Assembly (NCBI GenBank): GCA_023415595.1
Contig: JAEZJW010000186.1
Location: 1 to 13,366, forward strand
DNA: 13,366 bases
Direction: 5' to 3'
DNA from: Bacillota bacterium
Lineage (GTDB): Bacteria > Bacillota > Clostridia > Lachnospirales > Lachnospiraceae
Shown: piece by piece, positions 6,906 to 13,366 of the stretch
Position numbering within the stretch: position 1 is the first letter of the stretch
Layout of the letters: each line of letters starts with the position of its first letter
Made by a program: the position numbers and the translations under genes
Notes under the pieces: model-generated
Seen by the model: the letters and a program-made list of their open reading frames with translations, nothing else
What the model was told of the DNA's origin: nothing
Databases searched by the model: none

Positions 6906-7119
6906 GAATGCAAGGGCAATCTTTACCCCCGAACAAGTGCTTTCCCCCTTTTGAATACCACAATTGCCTATTAAAGAGGATCCACAGGTTAGATAGAATA
7001 CAGCTCTTCTACTTCTTTTATCTTGAAATAGCTAAATTTAAGGAATTGATGTCAGAATGCAGGAGTATATAACTCCATAGAATTAAGTGTTCTCACTCAG
7101 AAGTCTGATGGTACCTACG

Positions 7120-7471
7120 ACATTGTTTATCCATATAAGTAACACATATTAATGTAGAAATGACCTTTGGTAAGATTGGGGATATAACCCACTTCTCAAA
7201 TCCGAATAAACTGCTTGCCTTTTTGCTTAGATCCATCCATCTGAATATCAATTCGAAACATAATGCCAGCCACACAAAAATGTCTAAACGAGGTTTCAAA
7301 TTACTTCGTAATGTATTGATCACAATATCTTAAAGAACAACGCTATCTTTTATATGTGTTATGATAAAAGATAGTGGAATATCGAAGCCACTACAAAGCT
7401 TTAGGTCATTGTAAAGGCAGACATATTCGCATCATTTATAGATGCTAACAGATAATGTAGCCTTAATTTAG
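7120..7471 (+). pseudogene. Frameshifted C-terminal part of an IS110-family transposase
   Basis: The plus strand reads GKIGDITHFSNPNKLLAF at 7169-7222, then NASHTKMSKRGFKLLR further on, up to a stop at 7331. These are characteristic blocks of the C-terminal Transposase_20 region of IS110/IS116/IS902 enzymes. The similarity continues after frameshifts as NNAIFYMCYDK (from 7336) and ALGHCKGRHIRIIY (from 7398), then a TDNVA-like piece up to a TAG at 7469-7471. Upstream, a P-x-I-S-N-T-like piece near 7130-7150 fits the motif before the IGDI block. At least two frameshifts and a missing N-terminal half make it inactive. The minus-strand open frames over this region are shadows. Confidence 0.8.
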
Positions 7472-8034
7472 TGCTATCAACTGACTGTTTACGTGTGTCC
7501 TTTCTAGCTAGATAAATTTGGGTTGAATTAGAGTTGACTTTTCGTAACTGGTCTCCAACGCCAGATATTTCATTGCTCACTTAATCCCGAATTGGCTATC
7601 ACAATGAAATCCGAATAGCTGTCCAGACAAAGTCGGACTAGTGTCCATTTTCACCGGATTACACATCGGTACGCATGGTTTACCGATTACGTAATTTCTA
7701 AATGCCATTCTCTCCTAAAAATATTACTAGAAATCTAACGGATAATTATGCGGTTACTATATACCTCCAACCCCCTTATATAATAGCTAAAGAGAGGCTA
7801 ATGAGACATGATTGAATCATACCTTATCAACCTCCCTCTTAAAGTAGGTAACTTACTCCTATGGCTTACTTAGTTATTAGCATTTCCGGTTTTTAATGTA
7901 TTCCTATGAACTTTTTATTTTCCACCTCTTCGCCAAATCTTTTAATAATGGGTGGGACGCACCTCATTCTTAAGTATATAAGCAGAGGGTATTGTTTTTA
8001 CTTTAATCAGTGATAATGGTTACCCCAAGCGAAA
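7472..8034. other. Non-coding tail of the IS110 remnant and gap after the BtrH-like gene
   Basis: No intact gene is seen. A CCCCCTTATATAATAGCTAA stretch near 7772-7791 resembles the short A/T-rich, C-tract-led right ends of IS110-type elements, so the dead element may extend to about 7800. A perfect ATGATT-G-AATCAT palindrome lies near 7809-7821. No convincing terminator for the BtrH-like gene was found in the roughly 100 bases after its stop at 8035. Confidence 0.35.
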
Positions 8035-9057
8035 CTATAAGTTGTATAATACATCAACAACGTTATACCATAAACTAAATTCTTTATCAAATAATCTCTT
8101 ATTCAGTTCATACAATTTTTCAAGGGGAAGACAATTCTTTTCTGAGAATTTACACAAAGTTATTAAATTCTTTACTTCTATCCACCCTTCTATTAATTCG
8201 TTCTCCGTGCAAATATATTTGCCAATGATATCTGTATTTTTAACTACTCCTAATGAATAAAGTGACTCAAATAATAATTTGTTACCTTGATGCCGATTAA
8301 CAATTCTATTTGCATTAATCACACAATTATCTACCGCTTCTCCAAATTTATTAGGAGCTGCACATATCCCCCATATATTATCAGTATTTAATTTTGAAAT
8401 ACTATCCATAACTCTTCTGGCGCCAGTGGTTACGTCATAAACAGAAAGTTTATATGGTTGTATATCTTCACATACACTAATAAGATATGCCGGTGGCTCC
8501 TTACAATCTGAGTTTAAAAATGCAATTCGAAATTGCTCTTCGGGTATCATATGTGATTTGTATCCGAATAAATCATCATCGAATGTGTTATATTGTAGTT
8601 TATCGTCGTCATACCCTGTTATCAAAGCATAATGATTATAATGATATTGATTATAAGATATACTACCCTTAATCCAATAAAATAAGTTTACACCAACTGA
8701 AATAACCTGTCCATTTTTAATTTTTTCTTGTATTTCTTCTATAAATCTCTCATTATTATTAAAATAATACTTTTCTATATTTATCACTTTGCTCCATCTA
8801 TTATCCTGATCCAGTACTTTTTTATAAATAAGTATATCCTCAATATATTTCTTAATACCACCTATGTAATCCAGGTTTAAGAATCTGGCTGAAGAATAAT
8901 TATCAATTGAATTCTCACTAATATAATAACTATAGTCATTTAAATATGCTGCATGTCGATAACTGGGTTCTACTGATATCAGAACCGAAAAAACATTATT
9001 TAATTGACAATTCTGCCAAAAATCAGAAAATGGATTATAGTTGAGTTGGTATATCAT
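8035..9057 (-). CDS. BtrH-like acyltransferase / cysteine-peptidase-fold protein
   Basis: The 340-residue protein resembles the BtrH_N family, named after butirosin BtrH, which moves an acyl chain from a carrier protein to an aminoglycoside. An early NC (Cys17) and HYALITGYDDD (His142) followed by YNTFDDD (Asn157/Asp160) fit the Cys-His-Asp/Asn triad of papain/C39-like folds. The reading frame opens further to a GTG at 9072. I choose the ATG at 9057 because GGAGGG lies 7 bases before it and would be inside the longer form. The gene overlaps the end of the A-T gene by 23 bases, so translation is coupled. Likely job: release or transfer of the acyl group from the thiolation domain to an acceptor (inference). 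A peptidase or amide synthase cannot be excluded. Confidence 0.7.
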   Translation of the reverse strand: MIYQLNYNPFSDFWQNCQLNNVFSVLISVEPSYRHAAYLNDYSYYISENSIDNYSSARFLNLDYIGGIKKYIEDILIYKKVLDQDNRWSKVINIEKYYFNNNERFIEEIQEKIKNGQVISVGVNLFYWIKGSISYNQYHYNHYALITGYDDDKLQYNTFDDDLFGYKSHMIPEEQFRIAFLNSDCKEPPAYLISVCEDIQPYKLSVYDVTTGARRVMDSISKLNTDNIWGICAAPNKFGEAVDNCVINANRIVNRHQGNKLLFESLYSLGVVKNTDIIGKYICTENELIEGWIEVKNLITLCKFSEKNCLPLEKLYELNKRLFDKEFSLWYNVVDVLYNL

Positions 9058-10900
9058 TAAAATTCCCTCCACATTTTATTTGAACCTTATTTTCCACATA
9101 AGTTATAAAACTATTTATCTCATCAAACTTAGCTATATTCAAATACTCATTATCAAACTCAATCGAAAACTCATCTTGCACTTTTGTAACCAATAAGATA
9201 AAAGTTATTGAGTCTATTCCATAATCCATAAAACGACTGTCTTCAATTAACTCTCCGAAAAAATGATCTGGAGTTATAATATTAATAATAATTGTTTTTA
9301 TTCTCAATCTAACTGATAGATCATTCTTATTAATGCAATCAAAACTTTCTAACTTATCATTATATAACTCGCTTTCAGATAAAGTTTTCCTATCAATTTT
9401 TCCTGTGGGTAATTTAGGTAACTTGTCTATTTGAATAATAAATGTAGGAACCATATATTCAGGTATCTTTTGATTTAAAAATCTTTTAATATCTTCCATC
9501 TCTATTTTTCGGTAAGTAGTGATAAAAGCATATAGGATTTGATTGTCCGTTTTCTCTTTTCTAGCGATTACAGCAGCCTCTTTGACTCCGTCATACTTGA
9601 GTAAATGATATTCAACCTCTCCTGCTTCAACTCTAAAACCCCGTATTTTTATTTGAAAATCAGTCCTTCCATGATATTCCAAATTGCCATCTGACATATA
9701 TTTAACTATATCCCCTGTCTTATACATTATCCGGTTTTCTATGAAGGGATTTTTTATAAATCTTTCTAATGTTAATTTAGTGTTATTAATGTATCCTCTT
9801 CCGACACTATCTCCTGAAACAAAAAGTTCTCCAAGTTCACCTTCGGGTTGTTTGTTTAAATTTTCATCCAAAATATAAATATGAGTATTCGCAATTGGTT
9901 TACCTATTGGCGGTATAAAAATTTTATTGCAATTATAATTTTCGTCCATCGTAAAAAGGGTAACCATATTGGTTTCAGATGTCCCATAGTTATTATGTAA
10001 TTTAATATTTCTTTTTAGCAAATAATTAACAAATTCATCATTTAGAATAAGCTGTTCTCCAGCAGTTATAATATGCCTTATTGTATCCGGTAATCTATTT
10101 AGTATTTTTTTATTATTTGAAATGACTTTTAAATAAGAAGTAGGTAAAAACAAAATACTGATATGCATCCCATTTATATATTCTAATAAAGTACCAATAT
10201 TATCTCTGGTATCTTCATCAATAATATGCAGTTCTAAACCAAATAATAAACTAACGAATATTTCCTGATAGCATACTGAAAATCCTGGATTAAAGAATTG
10301 CAATACTTTATCTGCACCTTCTGTTTGGATTACATTATGTAAAAAACATGCTACATTTACCATATTTCTATGTTCAATCATTACACCTTTGGGAATTCCC
10401 GTAGAACCGGAAGTATATATAACATATGCCAGATCCTCTGGTTTATTTAATGTCTTTATATCATGGATTTGATCATTTTCAAAACTCACGCAATTCAAAT
10501 CAACTATCTCCCCACCATATGTAAAATTTGGGAGTAGCTTTGATTGCATCAGTATTTTTACATTACTATTATCCAACATTGTTCTTATCCTATTCTCAGG
10601 ATATGCAGGATTAACTACCAAAAACGCTCCTCCTGCTTTTAATATACTAAGCATACCAATAATCAGTTCAAATGATTTTCCAGATATAATACCCACTACT
10701 TCATTTTTGCTGATCCCTTTCGCTCTTAAAACACATGCTAGAATATTGGATTTTTCATTCAATTCATTATATGTAAGTTTTTTTTCGTTAAATACCAAGG
10801 CATACTTATCAGGAGTCTTTCTCACCTGCTCTTCAAAAAGCTCAGAAATTGTTTTGTGTTTAGAATATTCCATCTTAACATATTCAATATAATCATTCAT
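9035..10900 (-). CDS. Stand-alone NRPS adenylation-thiolation (A-T) didomain protein
   Basis: This 621-residue protein activates a carboxylic acid with ATP and loads it on its own carrier domain. Adenylation motifs appear in order: LTYNEL (42-47), LKAGGAFLVVNP (87-98), YTSGSTGIPKG (162-172), NNYGTSETN (303-311), GELFVSGDSVGRGY (357-370), YKTGD (393-397), IRGFRVEAGEVE (419-430) and GKIDRK with Lys501. The thiolation domain follows at about 530-605, with the phosphopantetheine serine Ser564 in GIDSI. By eye the pocket code is Ser208, Val209, Gln212, Phe251, Ile278, Ala280, Asn304, Met312, Val313, Lys501. This is close to proline codes (DVQLIAHVVK type) but has Ser in place of the Asp that binds the alpha-amino group. 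No condensation, epimerase or thioesterase domain is present. AGGGAG precedes the ATG. Confidence 0.95.
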   Translation of the reverse strand: MNDYIEYVKMEYSKHKTISELFEEQVRKTPDKYALVFNEKKLTYNELNEKSNILACVLRAKGISKNEVVGIISGKSFELIIGMLSILKAGGAFLVVNPAYPENRIRTMLDNSNVKILMQSKLLPNFTYGGEIVDLNCVSFENDQIHDIKTLNKPEDLAYVIYTSGSTGIPKGVMIEHRNMVNVACFLHNVIQTEGADKVLQFFNPGFSVCYQEIFVSLLFGLELHIIDEDTRDNIGTLLEYINGMHISILFLPTSYLKVISNNKKILNRLPDTIRHIITAGEQLILNDEFVNYLLKRNIKLHNNYGTSETNMVTLFTMDENYNCNKIFIPPIGKPIANTHIYILDENLNKQPEGELGELFVSGDSVGRGYINNTKLTLERFIKNPFIENRIMYKTGDIVKYMSDGNLEYHGRTDFQIKIRGFRVEAGEVEYHLLKYDGVKEAAVIARKEKTDNQILYAFITTYRKIEMEDIKRFLNQKIPEYMVPTFIIQIDKLPKLPTGKIDRKTLSESELYNDKLESFDCINKNDLSVRLRIKTIIINIITPDHFFGELIEDSRFMDYGIDSITFILLVTKVQDEFSIEFDNEYLNIAKFDEINSFITYVENKVQIKCGGNFNDIPTQL

Positions 10901-10940
10901 ATAAGTTTCTCCCTATAAATCCTTTATTTAGGCCTTTGCA

Positions 10941-11909
10941 TTACGCTTCTGTTAAATCTGGTGAAATATTAAATTGTTGCTTAACCTCATAAATATCTTC
11001 ACAGAATTTACAATTAGCACAGTTTTTATTACAATATAATATTTTTTCAAATTGTTCTGCTGTAATGCTCAATTGATTCTTATATAATTCATCTTTATAT
11101 TTTTCTTCTTCATTCGAATATATACTAAATTGATTCAATATCATATCCGTAGAGAATCTACGGTCTACCAATTTATAAATATCAATATATTTATCATAAA
11201 AACTCAGATATTCCGGCGGTATATATGATGATGAATAATATTTCCATGGCTTGTCCGCAAATTCCTTATGGCATGACTCATTATATATAAAACCCTCATT
11301 CCCATGTGCTCGAATATTATGATGTCCTATCCACATTGGACAATCAAACAAGCACCTCTGATTTGTAACCAATTTTAACAATAACTTAGGATATTCATTT
11401 CTCAGCTCTTTAATAAAACGAAGGTTTTTATTTAGAACTGGAGGAATTACTAATATGTCACAACCAATATCTATCCAATACTTTGCTTTTGCAACTGAGT
11501 CAATATAAGCTATGCTGGAACATTCTATTTTTATTTTCGGAAAAGCCATCTTTATTTCTTTCGCTAATAAATAATCAGATACCGTAAAAGTATCAACACT
11601 CATTTTTTCTACTAAAGATGATAAATACATCAATATGTTTTTAATAAAACTTGCATTCGACATCATATGGTCTAAACAACCTGCATTTAATAAAATATTA
11701 CATTCAATACCTTTATCTCTAGCCGTATGTGTTAATGTTAAGATTTCCTCCTCATACAAATCAGTCTGAGTGATACTACGTCCAGAACCTATCCAATTAT
11801 TTGAGACAGCAAAGTATATTTCACTACAACCATTTACCCCATGAAACTCTGTTTCTAATTTATTTAGTATTAATATGTCATTATTGTAAGGCAGAGAAAA
11901 ACATCTCAT
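10941..11909 (-). CDS. U32 peptidase-like iron-sulphur protein
   Basis: The 322-residue protein looks like the U32 family, whose studied members (RlhA, TrhP, UbiU/UbiV) hold a 4Fe-4S cluster and take part in oxygen-independent hydroxylation, not proteolysis. Supporting features are the TIM-barrel-like strand/helix pattern, VTNQRCLFDCP (Cys186, Cys190), Cys213, and a block SSSYIPPEYLSFYDKYIDIY at 226-245. The C-terminal cluster is Cys293-x3-Cys297-x2-Cys300-x2-Cys303 (CNKNCANCKFC). It lacks the N-terminal cluster position and GGEP motif of true radical SAM enzymes. It lies 40 bases before the A-T gene and in the same direction. A role modifying the carrier-bound acid is inference. The family call is moderate, and the start has only a distant GAAAGG. 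Confidence 0.6.
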   Translation of the reverse strand: MRCFSLPYNNDILILNKLETEFHGVNGCSEIYFAVSNNWIGSGRSITQTDLYEEEILTLTHTARDKGIECNILLNAGCLDHMMSNASFIKNILMYLSSLVEKMSVDTFTVSDYLLAKEIKMAFPKIKIECSSIAYIDSVAKAKYWIDIGCDILVIPPVLNKNLRFIKELRNEYPKLLLKLVTNQRCLFDCPMWIGHHNIRAHGNEGFIYNESCHKEFADKPWKYYSSSYIPPEYLSFYDKYIDIYKLVDRRFSTDMILNQFSIYSNEEEKYKDELYKNQLSITAEQFEKILYCNKNCANCKFCEDIYEVKQQFNISPDLTEA

Positions 11910-12026
11910 TTATATTCATTCCTTTCGTTTCAATCAAGGCTAGAATCATAATGAAAGAGAAAATCGAATTTTTTTTCTTGCTATTAATAAACTAGACAAA
12001 TATAGATCACTTTCTTTCCCATATAA

Positions 12027-12971
12027 TTAATTAAATTTAAAGCGAAGGCTAATCTTACATAATATTATTAATTTAGTAAGCTTCTCTTTTAATGATATAT
12101 CATTAATTGTTAAATACTTTTTGTAATGTCGAAAAGCTTGAAATATTAGCCGCTTAATGTATTTGTGATCAATATTTGATTTAACGCTTAAACTGTAATT
12201 TACAAAAAACATATAATAATATAGTTTTAATATTTGATTAAGAATGGGTTGTTCTTCATTCCTCAAAAAAAAACCAATTTGCTCATCCGATAACTCCATA
12301 AAGGATACTAAACGATTTAAATTATAAGTATTTGTTATGCTTCCTTCTCGTTTGATATAATTATATAAACAACTCGTAATTAATCTGACATTCTTAGCAT
12401 AATAAAATAGTTTATATATTACATAAGCATCTTCATGTACTCTTCCTATTGGAAATCTAATATTTTGAAATAGATCTTTTTTGTATACCTTATTCCATAA
12501 AACATGGTGAATCTCAGAATTCTCACAACCGAAATTAAGTAATACATCTTTTCCAGTAAATAAATTCGTGTTATTAGAAAAATGTTTTTCTACTGTCCCA
12601 TCTTCAAATATATAATTATATCCACATTCAACAATATCCAAATCATTTTCAATTATTTGGTTCATTAAAATGGTAAACATATTTAATTCTATTACATCAT
12701 CACTGTCAATAAAAATAATATATTTACCTTTGGCCATATCCAAACCAATATTTCTTGCATAACTAACCCCTTGATGCTGCAAGTGCTTTACTGTAATCCT
12801 GGAATCTTTCAATTCATATTCATCACATATTGAAGATGATCCATCGGTTGAACCATCATCAATTAAAATACATTCAAATTTCGAATAATTTTGACTTAAA
12901 ACACGTTCGATACAATCATTTAGATATAATTTAGTATTGTAAACAGGAATAATTATGCTTAATAAAATCAT
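12027..12971 (-). CDS. Family 2 glycosyltransferase
   Basis: The 314-residue protein is a GT-A fold, inverting, metal-dependent glycosyltransferase. The N terminus SIIIPVYN (5-12) starts the nucleotide-sugar domain. LIDDGSTDGS (36-45), GVSYARNIGL (68-77) and the DxD-type FIDSDD (87-92) are classic family-2 motifs. WNKVYKK and HEDAYVIYKLFYYA follow in the acceptor-side half. I see no clear membrane-spanning segment, so it is probably cytosolic or peripheral. It is the first gene of the second operon, with GAAAGG before the ATG, and is separated from the U32-like gene by 117 bases. This gap is longer than the others and could hold a second start of transcription. Sugar and acceptor are unknown; capsule or cell-wall work independent of the NRPS genes is possible. 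Confidence 0.95.
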   Translation of the reverse strand: MILLSIIIPVYNTKLYLNDCIERVLSQNYSKFECILIDDGSTDGSSSICDEYELKDSRITVKHLQHQGVSYARNIGLDMAKGKYIIFIDSDDVIELNMFTILMNQIIENDLDIVECGYNYIFEDGTVEKHFSNNTNLFTGKDVLLNFGCENSEIHHVLWNKVYKKDLFQNIRFPIGRVHEDAYVIYKLFYYAKNVRLITSCLYNYIKREGSITNTYNLNRLVSFMELSDEQIGFFLRNEEQPILNQILKLYYYMFFVNYSLSVKSNIDHKYIKRLIFQAFRHYKKYLTINDISLKEKLTKLIILCKISLRFKFN

Positions 12972-13127
12972 TTCATTAACCTTTCAATATATTTCATTTA
13001 AAATAATATAATATATAATATCTATGTCATTAAAAATACAATAAAATATTAGGTATAGCCTTTATTATCCCATTCGTACCAATTAATTAAGATATGCTTT
13101 ATTTTCTATATAATTCCTTTTTTTCCT

Positions 13128-13156
13128 ATATTAACTCACATTATTTAACATGTCAA
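13128..13156 (-). promoter_or_regulatory. Candidate sigma-A promoter of the GT2/U32/NRPS/BtrH operon
   Basis: On the minus strand a perfect -35 box TTGACA (13156-13151) is followed after 17 bases by TAATAT (13133-13128), a 4-of-6 match to the -10 consensus. Transcription would start near 13121, leaving a leader of about 150 bases before the glycosyltransferase. The leader shows no small ORF worth naming and no structure I recognise. Confidence 0.45.
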
Positions 13157-13246
13157 CAATTATTGTAAACAAAATGGCAAATGAAGGTAAATGAATTGAA
13201 TCTAATCTGTACCAAGGGTAAACCTCATTTAATAAAAGAGGTAAAG

Positions 13247-13366
13247 TGTAAACTGAGAATCCCATTTGAACTTCAAGAATCCCATATTGAATTAATATAC
13301 ACTTTTTTATAAGCTGAATTTCCCGTATTATAATTGAGAATCCCGCTTTAAATCTGAAAATCCCAC
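13247..13366 (+). mobile_element. Left end of an IS21-like insertion sequence, cut by the window edge
   Basis: After a TGT tip at 13247 there are five copies of TGAGAATCCC-like decamers at 13254, 13274, 13315, 13335 and 13355. They fall on a grid of about 20 bases, with one empty slot near 13294. Such arrays are transposase-binding sites at IS21-family ends. The element continues to the right of the window, so no transposase is visible. The older, decayed copy lies in direct orientation at 5282-5391. Confidence 0.55.

Noticed and set aside
7093..7323. 76-codon minus-strand ORF with hydrophobic stretches
   Set aside because: It is antisense to a clear, though frameshifted, IS110-family transposase on the plus strand, starts with GTG and has no ribosome site.
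7401..7580. 59-codon minus-strand ORF (GTG start) reading like a helical small protein
   Set aside because: Its downstream half is antisense to the IS110 transposase C terminus (ALGHC block) and there is no ribosome site, so it is probably a shadow.
7776..7819. 14-codon minus-strand ORF after a GGGAGG motif
   Set aside because: Spacing to the ATG is about 10 bases, it lies within the non-coding end of the dead IS110 element, and nothing downstream relates to it.
9055..9072. GTG at 9072 as start of the BtrH-like gene
   Set aside because: The codons after it form the GGAGGG ribosome site of the ATG at 9057, so the shorter form is preferred.
10941..11909. Calling the protein a fourth radical SAM enzyme because of its C-x3-C-x2-C motif
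   Set aside because: The cysteines are at the extreme C terminus, not after the first strand, and no GGEP motif is present; U32-like fits better.
1..13366. CRISPR array, tRNA or rRNA genes
   Set aside because: No regularly spaced direct repeats with unique spacers and no tRNA- or rRNA-like sequence were seen; the only regular array is the insertion-sequence end.

Overview
The window is AT-rich DNA, with long A/T runs even inside genes. Starts follow strong AGGAGG-type ribosome sites, and the transposon remnants look like IS200, IS110 and (by its end repeats) IS21 elements. This fits a low-GC Bacillota. Three radical SAM enzymes and a U32-type iron-sulphur protein suggest an anaerobe, probably a clostridium; I cannot name the species. 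Every intact gene lies on the minus strand, so transcription runs from high to low coordinates.

Layout. (1) 140-5168: one operon in the order radical SAM (3911-4909), short-chain dehydrogenase (3132-3872), radical SAM/SPASM (1928-3121), nucleosidase of the MTA/SAH type (1270-1935), radical SAM (140-1201). Its leader holds a 16-codon ORF with a strong ribosome site (5011-5061), a perfect 19-bp palindrome and a GC-rich patch. A TTGACT-N17-TAAAAT promoter candidate lies at 5140-5168. (2) 5282-8034: an insertion-sequence graveyard. It contains a decayed IS21-like end, the first part of an IS200 element with its RBS-masking inverted repeat, a lone HAD hydrolase gene (6117-6791), and a frameshifted IS110-family transposase on the plus strand (about 7120-7471). 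(3) 8035-12971: a second operon in the order family-2 glycosyltransferase, U32-like Fe-S protein, stand-alone NRPS adenylation-thiolation protein, BtrH-like acyltransferase/cysteine-peptidase-fold protein. A TTGACA promoter candidate lies at 13128-13156. (4) 13247-13366: the better-preserved left end of the same IS21-like element, in direct orientation, running off the window.

How the genes may work together (inference). In the first operon, three radical SAM enzymes would each release 5'-deoxyadenosine, an inhibitory by-product that MTA/SAH-type nucleosidases can cleave; the SDR supplies a redox step. The substrate is unknown, and the 16-residue leader peptide is a candidate. In the second operon the A-T protein would activate and tether a carboxylic acid. 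Its pocket resembles a proline pocket, but the Asp that binds the alpha-amino group is replaced by Ser. The U32-like protein could modify the tethered acyl group without oxygen, and the BtrH-like protein could transfer it to an acceptor, perhaps a sugar placed by the glycosyltransferase. No condensation or thioesterase domain, phosphopantetheinyl transferase, transporter or regulator is seen. Whether the two operons serve one product is open.
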